A DNA stretch of 64,000 bases from Oceanispirochaeta sp. M1 (lineage in GTDB: Bacteria; Spirochaetota; Spirochaetia; DSM-2461): NCBI RefSeq assembly GCF_003346715.1, contig NZ_QQPQ01000011.1:100326-164325 (forward strand). Reading direction: 5' to 3'. Below, piece after piece: positions 46,001 through 55,800 of the stretch (its first letter is position 1; each line of letters starts with the position of its first letter). The position numbers were made by a program, and so were the translations under genes. The notes below the pieces were generated by a model that saw only the letters and a program-made list of their open reading frames with translations, made no database searches and had not been told where the DNA came from.

Positions 46001-46212
46001 CCGAAGATAATGATTCCCTTGTGATCAGGATGTATGAATACAAAAGGACAAAGAGAAATGATGTCCAGATCACTCTGCCCCGGGGGGTAAAAAGAGCCCT
46101 GAGGAGTAATGTTCTGGAAAAAGATCTTGAGGTATTAGAGTTCCGGGAAAATAAGATATCAATAAATCCCTATCAGATTTTGACCCTGAAAATGGAATTG
46201 GAGACGGACTAA
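43024..46212 (+). CDS. Alpha-mannosidase, GH38
   Basis: A 1062-residue classic GH38 alpha-mannosidase, full length. AIGHAHLDIAWLWDV (about 241-255) gives the metal-binding HxHxD; VLWLPDVFGYSWQLPQI has the nucleophile Asp near 360. The N-terminal 240 residues match the usual ancillary domain and the C-terminal part the GH38 beta domain. An unusual Asp/Ser-rich linker (DADSSDTDSSDSG, about 690-702) separates them. Cytosolic, no signal peptide. Overlaps the esterase gene by one base, so coupled. It should trim mannose from imported oligosaccharides. Confidence 0.93.
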   Translation: MNKSEMILAKIESALKLLDSLRFNHRRDLPPWKIHRGDDESLSSSYEDSFWEKIDSPLIFRDPGQTFSLCTAITVSSPRESAAVLVLSLGRSTSLEALQFLYGPEALLYIDGIPYHGVDPNHREIHLPGELAPNTQHTVVLQGWTGIKEDFYPVSPPYSAEINQEIQELLTLYKTIIQTVRNLPASDPVYTKLVTLLNSSYSCLDLNEPIGPSINGSIGRTLSCINAGLEAIPYLKNQSVAAIGHAHLDIAWLWDVPQAIKKAARTFSNVLRLMEDYPEFIFSCSQPQLYVFIEQHYPEIFREIQKRVEEGRWELMGGMWVEADCNLSGAEALARQFLLGRRYFSEHFSTPDTEVLWLPDVFGYSWQLPQIMKESEISGFVTAKLSWNQFNRMPHESFWWKGLDGTDILTSLISTKKPGWWGATYSGEMNPEEVLSTWESLQDKDLCDELLMPYGLGDGGGGPTREMLENAAAMKRIPGLPEINQTTVESYFKRLQDKTSSTDFPVWNGELYLELHRGTYTTQAKNKRLNRKCEFKLHDAEFLASWAALRQPGFYPRKELKEAWSLLCLNQFHDILPGSAIHEVYRQSTVDYRKITDITDKIIEESLGVLDGSLPSNTAYVLYNPTSFTMTQIVELPDPENEDPLYGADGKRVMVQKTEKGLLLHARDIPPYGYTTFSPETPSAIGTADADSSDTDSSDSGVNLSDVKINAGDDTVTMENSFLRLIINGQGEVLSLFDKEVSRECIPENQRGNLLEFFEDRPMDWDAWDIDIYYEEKPLSFGRESKIRISEHGPLRVSAVIEQKIQNSTFLQHISLSKDSRRIDFKTECDWQETHVLLKAVFPTTMLSPSATYDIQWGNVERPTHRNTSWDRARFETCAHKWADLSEGDYGVSLLNDCKYGYSVKDHKIALTLLRSPTFPDKTADKGHHEFTYSLLPHKNDWRGITAGEAYGLNDPCIIRRVSTEEPKRTGTAESSLVSSSYDGVVIETVKMAEDNDSLVIRMYEYKRTKRNDVQITLPRGVKRALRSNVLEKDLEVLEFRENKISINPYQILTLKMELETD

Positions 46213-46281
46213 ACCGGCTCTCTTTTTTCATCCTCTGGTGGATAGCCCTCATGTCTGGGGAAAGCCCTCATGGCTGAGCTC

Positions 46282-48042
46282 TCATGCAAAAGACGTCAGA
46301 GGGGTAAATCCGCCCTTTCTCAGGAGGTTGTGAAAGCTCCGAATATTGTCCTCCCTCACAGCAATCCTCAAGCCCTCCATCCGGGAGAACAGAGGAGACT
46401 CCAGGCTGCCCAGGTATTCAATCACTTCGCTTCCCAGCTCTTCGAGGGTGTACACCACCCAGTCCGGCTCCACGAGAAGCTGGATAAAACGCTTCTGCAT
46501 CCTGTTTCGCAAAGATTCCCAGAGGGAAGGCAGGGGCTGTCCGCTGTAGCGTAGAACAGACTCAAATTTCTCTTCCAGATTTGCCTTCACTGGGCAGGAT
46601 TTTGAGAGCTTTTCCTCGTTTATCTTGAAGACTCCCTCTCCCAGACCGTCGGCAATGCCGGAAAAAAAACTGAGAGCCGATGTATTGGACAGAGGGACAT
46701 AGGCCACAAGAACAGCCTCATCAAGGCGGACCATCTGTATGGAGGGGGATATCCCTTTTTTCTCTTCATAGTGTTTATTCAAGCCGAATACCCAGCGGCC
46801 AAGATCACTCATCTTAAGAAATAATTCACCTTCTCCATCTAACGCCAGGCTGTCCCGGCTCAATTCAAACAGTCCCAGGGCGGCCCATAGAATAAAAAGA
46901 TTCCGGAAATAGGGCCGGAATATATGATTTTTATAATCCAGTTCCGTGGTGATATAGGATTTTTCCCTGTAACGATAGCTGCTGCCCATCATCTCATAAA
47001 CATACATATCCATGTCGGGCATAAGGGGGCGGGCGTCGGTCATCCTGTAAAAGAGGGTCACACAGCTTTTCATATCCACCCAGTCCCTGAAGGGCCATTG
47101 ACTGAAGATCCTGTAAAATGACGGCATATGTCTGGAGCGGTAAAAGCGGCAGTTTTCCAGGTATCGTCCCTTGGAGCTCACACGAACTTCCGGCAGCAGC
47201 AGGGAGAGATCCATATGGGCGCTGGAGCTCTGAAAAAAGGATTTGACTCCCTCTTTCAAAAAACTCAAAGGCTCTTTTGTCAGATTCATCATCTGCGCAT
47301 CCCCGGTATCACCCACAGTAAAACGGATAAAGGAGAGAATCATCTTCAGTCTTGTAAATGAATCTTCCTTATTAGTTTCTCTCTCACTTTCTACATCATC
47401 TATTTCAAGAGGGCTTATCTCTTGTGTCTTATCCAGAGTCTTGAGGGTCCCCTTCAGTATTTTTGAGTCCGCCTCCCTCTTGAAGAATCCCAGATCCTCC
47501 AACTGCATGATCATGGGATTCAGATTCAGGTAAAACTCCTCTCCCTGATCCGCAGTGAACTTGTAATCTCCGGGAGCCCTGTCAAATTCCCTGGCATCCA
47601 GGGGGGGAGGGGGCATGAGGTCCCGGAAACAGGGAATCAGGCGCTGATCAATAAAGACAGGGGAGCTGCTGCGCTGTTTCAGGAGAAAGGGTGCAGGCAG
47701 ATCCAGCTCTCCCATGCCGTAAATGCCCCGGGAAAAGGGGAGGTCGAACCGTGTGACCAGATCCGAGGCGCTCTGCATTCCGTCCCAGACACATAGACGG
47801 ATCATCTCTTCTGCCGGCTCCCCCAGATCTTTCATAAATGCATTAAAAAGCCGGGGTACCGAATAGAGCCGGGCCGCCAGAGGGGCCAGCTGGTCTTTGC
47901 GGGTCACATCCTTGTCCAGGGAGTAAAAGCTCAGAGATTTTAGCATGCTCTTAAGCTCGGCAACCGTATGACAGTCGAGGGTCAGCTGTATCAGCTCCCG
48001 GGAGGCTTCTGTCTGAATAAAAAGGGCTTCTAATTCCATCAC
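46282..48042 (-). CDS. Uncharacterised 586-residue partner of the SNF2 helicase
   Basis: A 586-residue soluble protein I do not recognise with certainty. It starts four bases inside the SNF2 gene end (overlap), so it is translated with it. The N-terminal 150 residues look like a winged-helix-containing region (DLVTRFDLPFSRGIYGMGEL); the C-terminus (LVEPDWVVYTLEELGSEVIEYL, then EDNIRSFHNLLRKGGF) loosely resembles the XPB/Ssl2-like helicase-associated domain. It has no membrane segment or known catalytic motif. Pairing suggests it helps the helicase bind or remodel DNA or a protein complex. Confidence 0.6.
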   Translation of the reverse strand: MMELEALFIQTEASRELIQLTLDCHTVAELKSMLKSLSFYSLDKDVTRKDQLAPLAARLYSVPRLFNAFMKDLGEPAEEMIRLCVWDGMQSASDLVTRFDLPFSRGIYGMGELDLPAPFLLKQRSSSPVFIDQRLIPCFRDLMPPPPLDAREFDRAPGDYKFTADQGEEFYLNLNPMIMQLEDLGFFKREADSKILKGTLKTLDKTQEISPLEIDDVESERETNKEDSFTRLKMILSFIRFTVGDTGDAQMMNLTKEPLSFLKEGVKSFFQSSSAHMDLSLLLPEVRVSSKGRYLENCRFYRSRHMPSFYRIFSQWPFRDWVDMKSCVTLFYRMTDARPLMPDMDMYVYEMMGSSYRYREKSYITTELDYKNHIFRPYFRNLFILWAALGLFELSRDSLALDGEGELFLKMSDLGRWVFGLNKHYEEKKGISPSIQMVRLDEAVLVAYVPLSNTSALSFFSGIADGLGEGVFKINEEKLSKSCPVKANLEEKFESVLRYSGQPLPSLWESLRNRMQKRFIQLLVEPDWVVYTLEELGSEVIEYLGSLESPLFSRMEGLRIAVREDNIRSFHNLLRKGGFTPLTSFA

Positions 48043-50867
48043 ATCCCCCTCTGGAGCAGGTAGTTTATGTCTTCGGGACTCAGCTTTTTGACCGAGCCGC
48101 TGTCAGAGCCGCTATCCGAGCCAAGGACCGAGGAAAAAAGCTCCTTCTTCCTCTCCTGAAGTTCCATTATCTTTTCCTCGATGGTTCCCACGCTGATCAT
48201 TCTGTAGCAGAAAACATTCCGTGTCTGACCTATTCTGTGAGTCCGGTCTATGGCCTGCTGCTCGGCGCTCCGGTTCCACCAGGGGTCCAGTATGTATACA
48301 TAATCGGCTCCCGTCAGGTTCAGTCCCACCCCTCCTGTCTTCAGGGTCATAATAAAGACCTTGTTTTCCGTAGAAGACTGGAACTCTTCCACCAGCTCGG
48401 CACGGTTCCGGGTACTTCCGGTCATGGTCAGATGGGCTATACCCGCCTCTGTGAGTCTCTCCTGCATAATCTCCACACTGCTCAGGAAGTTTGTAAACAC
48501 AAGGGCCCGGTGCCCCTCGCTGATCACCTCCTCCATATGCTGCAGAAGGGCGTTCCATTTGGCCGATACAACCTGACCCTCTGTCTTTGCTTCGGGCACC
48601 GAAGCCAGCTGCCTGAGTTCCAGAAGACCCTGGAGAATCAGAAACTGGGATTTCTCCACACCCTCCACCTTGACCTTCTCATGGATCACTCCCTCATAAA
48701 AGCGCCGTCTCTCTTCATAGAGGGCAGCCTGTTCGCTTTCCATATCCACATAGAGGATCTGTTCGCTCCTCTCGGGAAGCTCCTTGGCCACCTGCTGCTT
48801 GAGGCGTCTCAGTAAAAAGGGAGATATCTTCCCTCTCAGAAGCCTCAGAGCCGTGGGATCGCTGTTTTTCTGTATGGGAGTGATATAGTCCCGCTTGAAC
48901 TGGGCCGCGCTGCCGAACATGGAGGGATTCAGAAAACGGAAGAGGGAATAGAGCTCTCCCAGGTTGTTTTCCACAGGAGTACCGCTCAGGGCAAGCCTGT
49001 GCTCTCCGTCAAGGAGCATCACCCCCCGGGCGATGCGTGAGTTCATGTTCTTTATGGCCTGAGACTCATCCAGGATCAGGTAGGAAAAGGATATATTCTG
49101 CAGAACCTCTATGTCGTTGCGCACCAGGGCATAGGTGGTGAATACAATCTGATGTTTGCTTATCTGATCCACATCCCTCTGGCTCCCGTAGTAACAGCAA
49201 CTCCTCAGATGGGGGGCAAAGCGCTCCTTCTCTTTCTCCCAGTTATGAAGCAGGGATCGGGGCATCACCACCAGGCTGGGCTTCTTTTTTCCGTCCCCCT
49301 TGTAGTACAAAGAGAGGAGGGCCAGGGCCTGAATGGTCTTTCCCAGCCCCATATCGTCGGCAAGACAGCCTCCCAGTCCGAAATTCTGCAGGTAGTGCAT
49401 CCATTTGACCCCATAGACCTGATAATCCCTCAGCTTTCCCTTAAGTTTGAAAGGAGACAGGGGACTCTCTTCAATGGAATTGAAGCCCTCAAAGAGCTTG
49501 CGGCTCCGGATCATCCCCTCTCCCTCTATCCGGCTGTCTATAAGCTGTTCCATCAGGGGCAGATCAAATATGGAGACCCTATAGGCAGTATTCTTCTTGT
49601 TGTACTTCCCCAAAAGCCGTTTCAGAGTACTGAAGTAGGAGCGGTCCACAATGGCCTTACTTCCGTCTGATAGGGGTATGTAGTTGTGGGTTTCAAAGAG
49701 GCTCAAGGCCTTCTCAATGGGAAAGCTCTCATCTTCAAGGATCATGGTTCCCGTACCTTCAAAATAATCGATCCCCTCTCCCAGTGAGAACTGCAGGCGC
49801 GGCTGTACCGGCTTCAGTTTCAGTTTTCGGAGGGATTCGCTGCCGAACAGACGGTAAGACCCTGTCAATTCTCCCAGCCGGCTGCTTAGAAAGGGGAGGG
49901 CCAGGGCGGCAGAGAGGTAAAGATCATCCTCCTCATGCACAAAGTCCCCGGATAATCCCATCTCCCGGGTCATCTTTTTCAAATCTCTTGTTATGAATTT
50001 CATGGAATCATGATTCCCCGGATAAGAAAGTTCCAGCTCCTGCAGGGTTCTGTGCTCATGATCCACCCGGATGACCGATGAGGGGCGATAGCCGCTGATA
50101 AACTCCATAGGCATATGGTTGAAGCAGTAACGCATCGACATCTTCAGTGTGCCGTCATTCAAAAGGGATTCAAAGCTGAGACAGGCCTCGGCGGATGCCA
50201 TTTTTCGGTCAAGATGACTGTAATCATCCAGATTTATTTCCAGACGGGGAAAGAGTGAGCAGAACAGGGAGAGGAAAGATTCCGCCTCCTCCCTGGCGAT
50301 ACGCCCGGCCAAAGTTGTAAGTTCATGATAACGGCTTCCCAGGGATGAGCAGTCAAAGAGTCTGTCCCCGACACGCAGATGCAGGGGGCTCAGGGGCCGC
50401 GGATCACGGCTTAAAAAAGTCCCCGCCTGGAATTCAAGATTGATCTCATAGGAGCTCTCAATCTTCTCAAGAACAAGTCGGACATGCCCCGCACCCTGTT
50501 CATAGATAAGGGGTGAGGCCGTGTTTTTCCAGTAGAGGATCTCCCCGGCATCCCGGATCTCCCCGGGAAGAGAGGGGTATTCATCCAGATACAAACCCCG
50601 TGGATCTTGCTTCCAGGAAATAAGCCCCGCCTGTCTGCTCCGGATGCTTCCAATCCTTCTGTACAGAGATTCCAGCAGCGGATCATCACTGGAGCACTCT
50701 CCCCGAAAATCCTCTCCCCTGGAATCTGTCAGGCGAATAAAGCAGCGTCCCTCCCTGTCTGCATCAAGCACAAAGAAGCCGGGATCAGATAAGGAGTCCC
50801 CAGGGGGATGCCTCTTTTTCTCAGTACGGGCCAGTTCATATATTCTCTGTAGGGCTGTCTCAGTCAT
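48039..50867 (-). CDS. SNF2-family DNA translocase/helicase
   Basis: A 942-residue SWI2/SNF2 ATPase. A 470-residue N-terminal region of unknown fold precedes motif I DDMGLGKT (504-511), motif II DESQ (600-603; DEAH is usual), SGTPVENNLGELYSLFRF, and C-terminal motifs FTNFLSSVEIM, GGVGLNLTGADYVYILDPWWN and DRTHRIGQTRNV. No SWIM zinc finger is seen. The end is a Ser/Asp-Gly repeat (GSDSGSDSGS). It is followed by the 586-residue partner and stands next to the Wadjet operon on the same strand, separated by a small opposite-strand gene. Bacterial SNF2 proteins remodel protein-DNA complexes and occur in several defence systems. Confidence 0.88.
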   Translation of the reverse strand: MTETALQRIYELARTEKKRHPPGDSLSDPGFFVLDADREGRCFIRLTDSRGEDFRGECSSDDPLLESLYRRIGSIRSRQAGLISWKQDPRGLYLDEYPSLPGEIRDAGEILYWKNTASPLIYEQGAGHVRLVLEKIESSYEINLEFQAGTFLSRDPRPLSPLHLRVGDRLFDCSSLGSRYHELTTLAGRIAREEAESFLSLFCSLFPRLEINLDDYSHLDRKMASAEACLSFESLLNDGTLKMSMRYCFNHMPMEFISGYRPSSVIRVDHEHRTLQELELSYPGNHDSMKFITRDLKKMTREMGLSGDFVHEEDDLYLSAALALPFLSSRLGELTGSYRLFGSESLRKLKLKPVQPRLQFSLGEGIDYFEGTGTMILEDESFPIEKALSLFETHNYIPLSDGSKAIVDRSYFSTLKRLLGKYNKKNTAYRVSIFDLPLMEQLIDSRIEGEGMIRSRKLFEGFNSIEESPLSPFKLKGKLRDYQVYGVKWMHYLQNFGLGGCLADDMGLGKTIQALALLSLYYKGDGKKKPSLVVMPRSLLHNWEKEKERFAPHLRSCCYYGSQRDVDQISKHQIVFTTYALVRNDIEVLQNISFSYLILDESQAIKNMNSRIARGVMLLDGEHRLALSGTPVENNLGELYSLFRFLNPSMFGSAAQFKRDYITPIQKNSDPTALRLLRGKISPFLLRRLKQQVAKELPERSEQILYVDMESEQAALYEERRRFYEGVIHEKVKVEGVEKSQFLILQGLLELRQLASVPEAKTEGQVVSAKWNALLQHMEEVISEGHRALVFTNFLSSVEIMQERLTEAGIAHLTMTGSTRNRAELVEEFQSSTENKVFIMTLKTGGVGLNLTGADYVYILDPWWNRSAEQQAIDRTHRIGQTRNVFCYRMISVGTIEEKIMELQERKKELFSSVLGSDSGSDSGSVKKLSPEDINYLLQRGM

Positions 50868-50952
50868 GGATATATTCTAACTGAAGTTCTTCTCCCTTGG
50901 AATAAGGCATTTTATCAATTCCGGTTCCAGCCCCGATAACTCCTCTTCCGGA

Positions 50953-51090
50953 GGGGGAAGTCTCCCCCTCGCTCCATCCCCGCACATTTACAGGGAAATA
51001 CCTGTAAATGAGTCCGCCTGAGGCCTTATCCGGCTCTGCTGCCGCGCCGCCGGGCCTCAGGCCGGGTATTGCGCTGCCCCCTCAAGTCAC
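50953..51090 (+). repeat. Interspersed GC-rich intergenic repeat, copy C, with flanking block D and a hairpin
   Basis: Block D, GGGGGAAGTCTC then CCCTCGCTCC (50953-50975), recurs at 60201-60223 with one difference. A perfect 10-bp hairpin CATTTACAGG-GAAATA-CCTGTAAATG lies at 50985-51010. Copy C (51029-51056) matches copy B with one difference and continues GGCC-TCA-GGCC. The 281-bp gap separates the SNF2 gene from the opposite-strand small gene; promoters for both should also be here but none was clear. Confidence 0.65.
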
Positions 51091-51148
51091 GCAGCAGAAA
51101 GCCATCAGGGTAGTGTTCACCTGAGAACAACTGTTGTATCTTTTCCCT

Positions 51149-51583
51149 ATGATGAATGAAGATGAACTGATACAGAAGCTGGGACGCATTGAGGCCCTCT
51201 TTGCCGGCGCTAAAACAGAGGGTGAGAAGAATGCATCAGTCCATGCCCTGGAGAGGATTCAGAAAAAGCTGTCAGATCTGCAAGTGGATGATCCAGCTGT
51301 GGAATATAAGTTTTCAATGACAAATCACTGGTCCAAAAAACTGTTTATTGCCCTGCTCCGCAGATATGGACTGAAACCCTATCGCTATCGCAGACAACGG
51401 CATACGACGGTTATGGTTAAAATTTCAAAATCTTTTGTGGACGAAACCCTCTGGCCCGAATTTACGGAGCTGGATAAAACACTGAACTCCTATCTTGAAT
51501 CTATAACCAGCAGAATCATATCGGAGAGTATTTTTACCGACAGTGAGGAAATGGTGCTGAAAGAACCCAAATATCTTAACTGA
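51149..51583 (+). CDS. Small hypothetical protein, DUF2786-like
   Basis: About 144 residues from either of two adjacent ATG codons (51149, 51152); a TTG at 51134 extends the frame. No good ribosome site. The start MNEDELIQKLGRIEALFAGA and the following helical hairpin resemble DUF2786-type proteins, and the second half has a basic stretch (RRYGLKPYRYRRQRHTTVMV) that could bind nucleic acid. It is the only plus-strand gene between the SNF2 gene and Wadjet. Function unknown. Confidence 0.6.
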   Translation: MMNEDELIQKLGRIEALFAGAKTEGEKNASVHALERIQKKLSDLQVDDPAVEYKFSMTNHWSKKLFIALLRRYGLKPYRYRRQRHTTVMVKISKSFVDETLWPEFTELDKTLNSYLESITSRIISESIFTDSEEMVLKEPKYLN

Positions 51584-51596
51584 CCACCTGGTGTCG

Positions 51597-51645
51597 TAGA
51601 GCAGCAGTTAAAATTCAGAATGAGAAACTTGAACTCAGTAATGTA
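51597..51645 (+). pseudogene. Relic of the Bdr-like repeat-protein gene
   Basis: GAGCAGCAGTTAAAATT, then CAGAATGAGAAACTTG and ACTCA, matches the intact gene at about 33470-33515 with a few changes and a one- or two-base deletion. There is no start or repeat block. It shows that another copy of the 33311-33832 gene once lay here. Confidence 0.7.
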
Positions 51646-51646
51646 T

Positions 51647-52867
51647 TCAGACAGGGAGACGCGATAACCCTTCCAGCCCCACAGAATGTAAGGCCTTCAT
51701 AATCTGATTGAAGGGAATAAACTCCTGTTCCAACCTCAGAGATTCTCCCCATTTTGCAGTAATAAGACGGGTATAAAGCTGATTCTCGGCTTCGGTCAGC
51801 CCTGTTAACTCTCGTTTCTGAGCTGTGGATTCCAGGGTCCAGCAGTCCCTGCAGCTCAAGAAGGTCTCTTCATCCATCAGGATGGATCGGCTGTGGGGAT
51901 AATGGCTCCGGAACTGACTGAGAATGGCAAACCCGTGGCTGTCCAGGTCCCCCCAGTACCAAATCTTTCTGTCCCTCATCCAATGAGCCTTTTTCATATT
52001 TTCAAAGGAATATCCCCTGCCGAAAACAGCCATGGTTCCCTTTATATCGGGAAGGCTGAGGGCGGTGATGTCATTTTCCAGGATGATGATATTCTCAATC
52101 CCCCGGGGATTCAGACTGGAAAAATCAGAAGAGCTGATGCTCAGATCCTGCAATCCTGCCAGAGCGCAGTTCCTGTCAAGAATTCTGAAACGGACAAGTT
52201 CCGGTTTTCCCCGGAAGCCGTAGCGTCTCTCAAACTGCCTGATTCCCGTGTATTCCTCATTCACCCGGGAGGATGGTAATATAATATCCAGCCACTGGGA
52301 TAGAATTCGCTTGTGCCCTTCCAGAAATTTGGTATCCACACCGGGCAGACTGAGCTGGCGCAGATAGATATCGGGGTCGGGATGATCGCAGACCCAGGTC
52401 AGGAAGGAAAGCAGCCTGCTCAGACTGTCTTCCAGTTTCAGAATCTCCATGGGATAACGCTGCAGCCAGGAAAGAAGCTCAGGATATGATGACAAAAGCC
52501 GTGTGGAATGCCTCCTGTAGAGCTTCAGTTCCTTATCCCTGCCGATAAATACGGCCAGGTCGTCGATCTCCTGGAACCGGAGAGCCCGAGGGAGGCTGTT
52601 TCTGCCGAATTGCCGGTGGTTGATTTCTTGCCACTCCAATTGAACTCCGCTGCTCTCGGCCTCCTTTCTGCAGAGCTCCACCCAGCTGGATACCTCTGCA
52701 AATTGATTCAGAATCTCTGTGCTGTCAGGGATTTTCAGCCTGATCCGAAGAGGAAAACCACTGTCATCCGAGTCATCCGAAAGGAGCCTGTAATACCGCC
52801 CTTTATCCCATTTTATGATCAGTTCGCGCTTCAGATCTCCGATCCCCGGCCATTTCATCTGAGCCAT
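51647..52867 (-). CDS. jetD: Wadjet nuclease subunit JetD (DUF3322/DUF2220)
   Basis: A 406-residue protein with an N-terminal DUF3322 domain (1-195) and C-terminal DUF2220 Toprim-like domain. Glu264 (IILEN) and the Asp307-x-Asp309 of YWGDLDSHGFA are the metal-binding residues of the topoisomerase-VI-A-like nuclease fold. In Wadjet, JetD cuts closed-circular plasmid DNA after the JetABC motor has extruded it. It overlaps jetC by 13 bp and is last in the operon; Met4 at 52858 is an alternative start. Confidence 0.9.
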   Translation of the reverse strand: MAQMKWPGIGDLKRELIIKWDKGRYYRLLSDDSDDSGFPLRIRLKIPDSTEILNQFAEVSSWVELCRKEAESSGVQLEWQEINHRQFGRNSLPRALRFQEIDDLAVFIGRDKELKLYRRHSTRLLSSYPELLSWLQRYPMEILKLEDSLSRLLSFLTWVCDHPDPDIYLRQLSLPGVDTKFLEGHKRILSQWLDIILPSSRVNEEYTGIRQFERRYGFRGKPELVRFRILDRNCALAGLQDLSISSSDFSSLNPRGIENIIILENDITALSLPDIKGTMAVFGRGYSFENMKKAHWMRDRKIWYWGDLDSHGFAILSQFRSHYPHSRSILMDEETFLSCRDCWTLESTAQKRELTGLTEAENQLYTRLITAKWGESLRLEQEFIPFNQIMKALHSVGLEGLSRLPV

Positions 52868-55800
52868 CGTTTTTTTTCTTCACTGTATTCTTCCATGGTC
52901 ATCCCCCGCAGGCGGGAATACTTTCCCTCTTCATTGTGGACGAATCCTACGGAGGAAACATAGGGTTCAATGATGTGAATTTTCTGCAGCGGCGTGACTA
53001 TCAGAAGCTGCAGGTTAAGTTTTTTAAACAGTTCCAGACCGTATCGGGCCGATTCGTCAGATCCTCTACCGAAGGCTTCGTCAATCACCACAAAACGGAA
53101 GCTCCGGGATCGGATTTCACCCCATTCCAGGCCGAACTGATAGGCCAGGCTGGCCGCCAGGACCGTGTAAGCCAGCTTTTCCTTCTGCCCACCCGATTTA
53201 CCCCCCGAGTCGGTATAATGTTCATATTCACTGTCATCTTCCTTCCAGCGCTCCGAGGCGGCAAAGACAAACCAGTTCCGCACATCCGTGACCTTGCGGG
53301 TCCAGCGTCTGTCCAGATCGCTTAATCCCTCCCGTCCCCGGAATCTGTTGATTATCTCCTTGACCTGTATGAATTTGGATTCCGTGTATTGATCGTTCTC
53401 CTGACCGGTGAAACTGTTTTCCATACAGGCCCTGAGATCCTGACGGAATGTCCTGATTTCGTGATCTGAGGCGGGGAGGGCCTCCAGCAGGATATATCGA
53501 TCCTTGTTGTATTCGATGGCGCTCATGGATTTGTTGATCTGCTCAATCCTTTCCCGGATCTCCTGGCTCTCCTTGCTGAGGATCGACTGAAAAGAGGCAA
53601 TTTCCCGGATAGTGTTCTTGTTTAGCTCTTCCTTGAATTTCTCTTCAAACCGGGGCAGATCATCCTGAAGAAGCTGATTCAGCAGGGACTGATACTCTCC
53701 GGCTCCATCCAGAGCCGCATCCATATCACGGCATTCTACGGGATAATCGGTTCTGAAGCTTTCCATCTCCCGGATTATTTTTTCACTCAGATTCTTAAGC
53801 TTTTTATCTTCACTGTCTATTTTCTTCTGAATCCATTCCCGAAGGTCCCGTTCCCGGCTGTCACAATTCTCGATTTTGAGAGGCTGATTTCCCAGGACTT
53901 CCAGTCTCAGTTCATCCAATTCTCTCCAGCGTAAATTCCCGTCCCGGAGGTCATTCTCCTCAATCTCATTACGGCAGTCATTTATCAAGTCCAAAGCGGC
54001 ATCCCTGCTGCTCTGTTTCCGACTGATTCGGTCTTTCAGGGAATCGAGCTCCCTCTCTCCGGATAAAAGGCGTTCCTCCAGCCCGATTAACTGGTCGTTC
54101 AGGATTTTGAGAACGTCGGAAGCCTTTTCCAGCAGGGACAGCTCTTCATCCAGCCGGGTCCCCTCTTCCATGTAAAAGGTCCAGTTCAGGTCGTCAAAAT
54201 GGCCGAATCCCTTCAGCTGATTCAGACCGTCTCTGCGTACATCCAGATCGTGAATTTGATTCTGCAAGCCCGAAATATCAAGTCCCATGGACTGAATCCT
54301 GTTTTCCAGACCTTTTAACTGACTCTCCAGAGTCTTAATCTTGTCATCATTCACCCAGCCCAGGATGTAACGGCTTCTGTCATGCAGACTATGGCGATCA
54401 TCCTTTTCATGACGGGAGCGGGATCCCTTGATCTGCCCAGACAGGCTGAGGGCCTTGGCGGATTTGCGGAATTGATCCATGTCCTCACAGCAGCTGTAAT
54501 CAAATCGCCTGTGGAGCTGCTCCTCAAGCCAGTCTTTGAAGGGACTGTTTCCCTTCAGTCTGATTTTGTGGATAAGAGAATTTTCCGAACTCTCCTGAAA
54601 GGTTGAGATTTTTCCATTTACAACCCGAAAGTACACCAGACGTCCCTTCAGATGAGTCTTGTCCACCCAGGAGGCCGCCCGGGCATACAGCTCATCGGGC
54701 ACCAGAAGGGAGAGACCAAAACTGCGCAGTAGCCGCTCGGCCGCCCCCTCCCAGGGACTCTCATCAGGATCGATCATCATCAGTTCTCCCGCAAAGGGAA
54801 GGGACTTTACGTCCACAGCGAGGGCGGCGCAAAGAGAATCCCGTATCCGGATCTGCCTCAAATCAATATTGCTCTTTCGGGTCTTCAGGGATTCAAGCTC
54901 TTCATACAGTTCTCTGTGAGCCTTGCGCAGTACTGTCATTTCCATGGTGCATTCCGCCAGAGCATTCTGCTTATGAGCATGACAACTTTTCAAGTCTTCC
55001 AGCTGGCTGTCAATATTCTTCCGGTTCTCCAGAAATATCGCGGTTGAAGATGGGGCCGGCAGATCCAGGGCGGACCCCTGTTGGTTATACTCTTCATACC
55101 GGCTCAGGCGACGTTCATAATTCTCAGCTGCTTCGGATTTTTCATTTTTCAGCTGTTCCAGACGATCTCCGCCATTTTCACTGACCGCCAGTTTCAGCCG
55201 ATCCCTGTCTTTCTGCAGGGATCGGCGGCTCTGATCATGCCCCTGTTTTTTAAGCTCCAGTTTCTCAAGTTCCTGATCCAGCCGAGAGACTCTTTCCACT
55301 AGAAGATCCCGTTTTGCGGCGGCAAAATAGCTGCGGAGGTCTTCCCTGTTCTCTCTGAGTGATTCCCTCAGGGAGCTCACATTCTTATGGGTATCTATAT
55401 TTTCAGAAAGAGGCTGGAGACGATCAATCTGTTCACGGGCTTTTATTACCGACTCGTGAGCCCGGTTCAGATCGTCAAAGTGCTGGATCAAGGCCTCTAT
55501 CCGTGGCTCCACCGCAAAGGATTCAAGCATATGATCCTGAACAAAAGAGGTCAGATTACCCACGGACTTCATGGATACGGTTTGATGAAACAGATCCAGT
55601 GCCTGTTCATTCTTCAAGCCGAAACGCCGCCTGAACGCAGCCGCATAAGGACGGAAATTGTCAAACAGCGGTTCTGTCCGGCTCAGGCCCCGCAGCTGTT
55701 TTCGAAGCTCTTTGATACTGCTGCCGAAACCGGAAAAATGCTCTTTAATGGAAAGAGCCTGATCGGATACCAGATAAAAACGGCCGGGCTGTCCGATCCC

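Noticed and set aside
54603..55184. 193-codon plus-strand frame inside jetC
   Set aside because: It is antisense to the coiled-coil region, rich in Pro/Ser/Arg and has no ribosome site.
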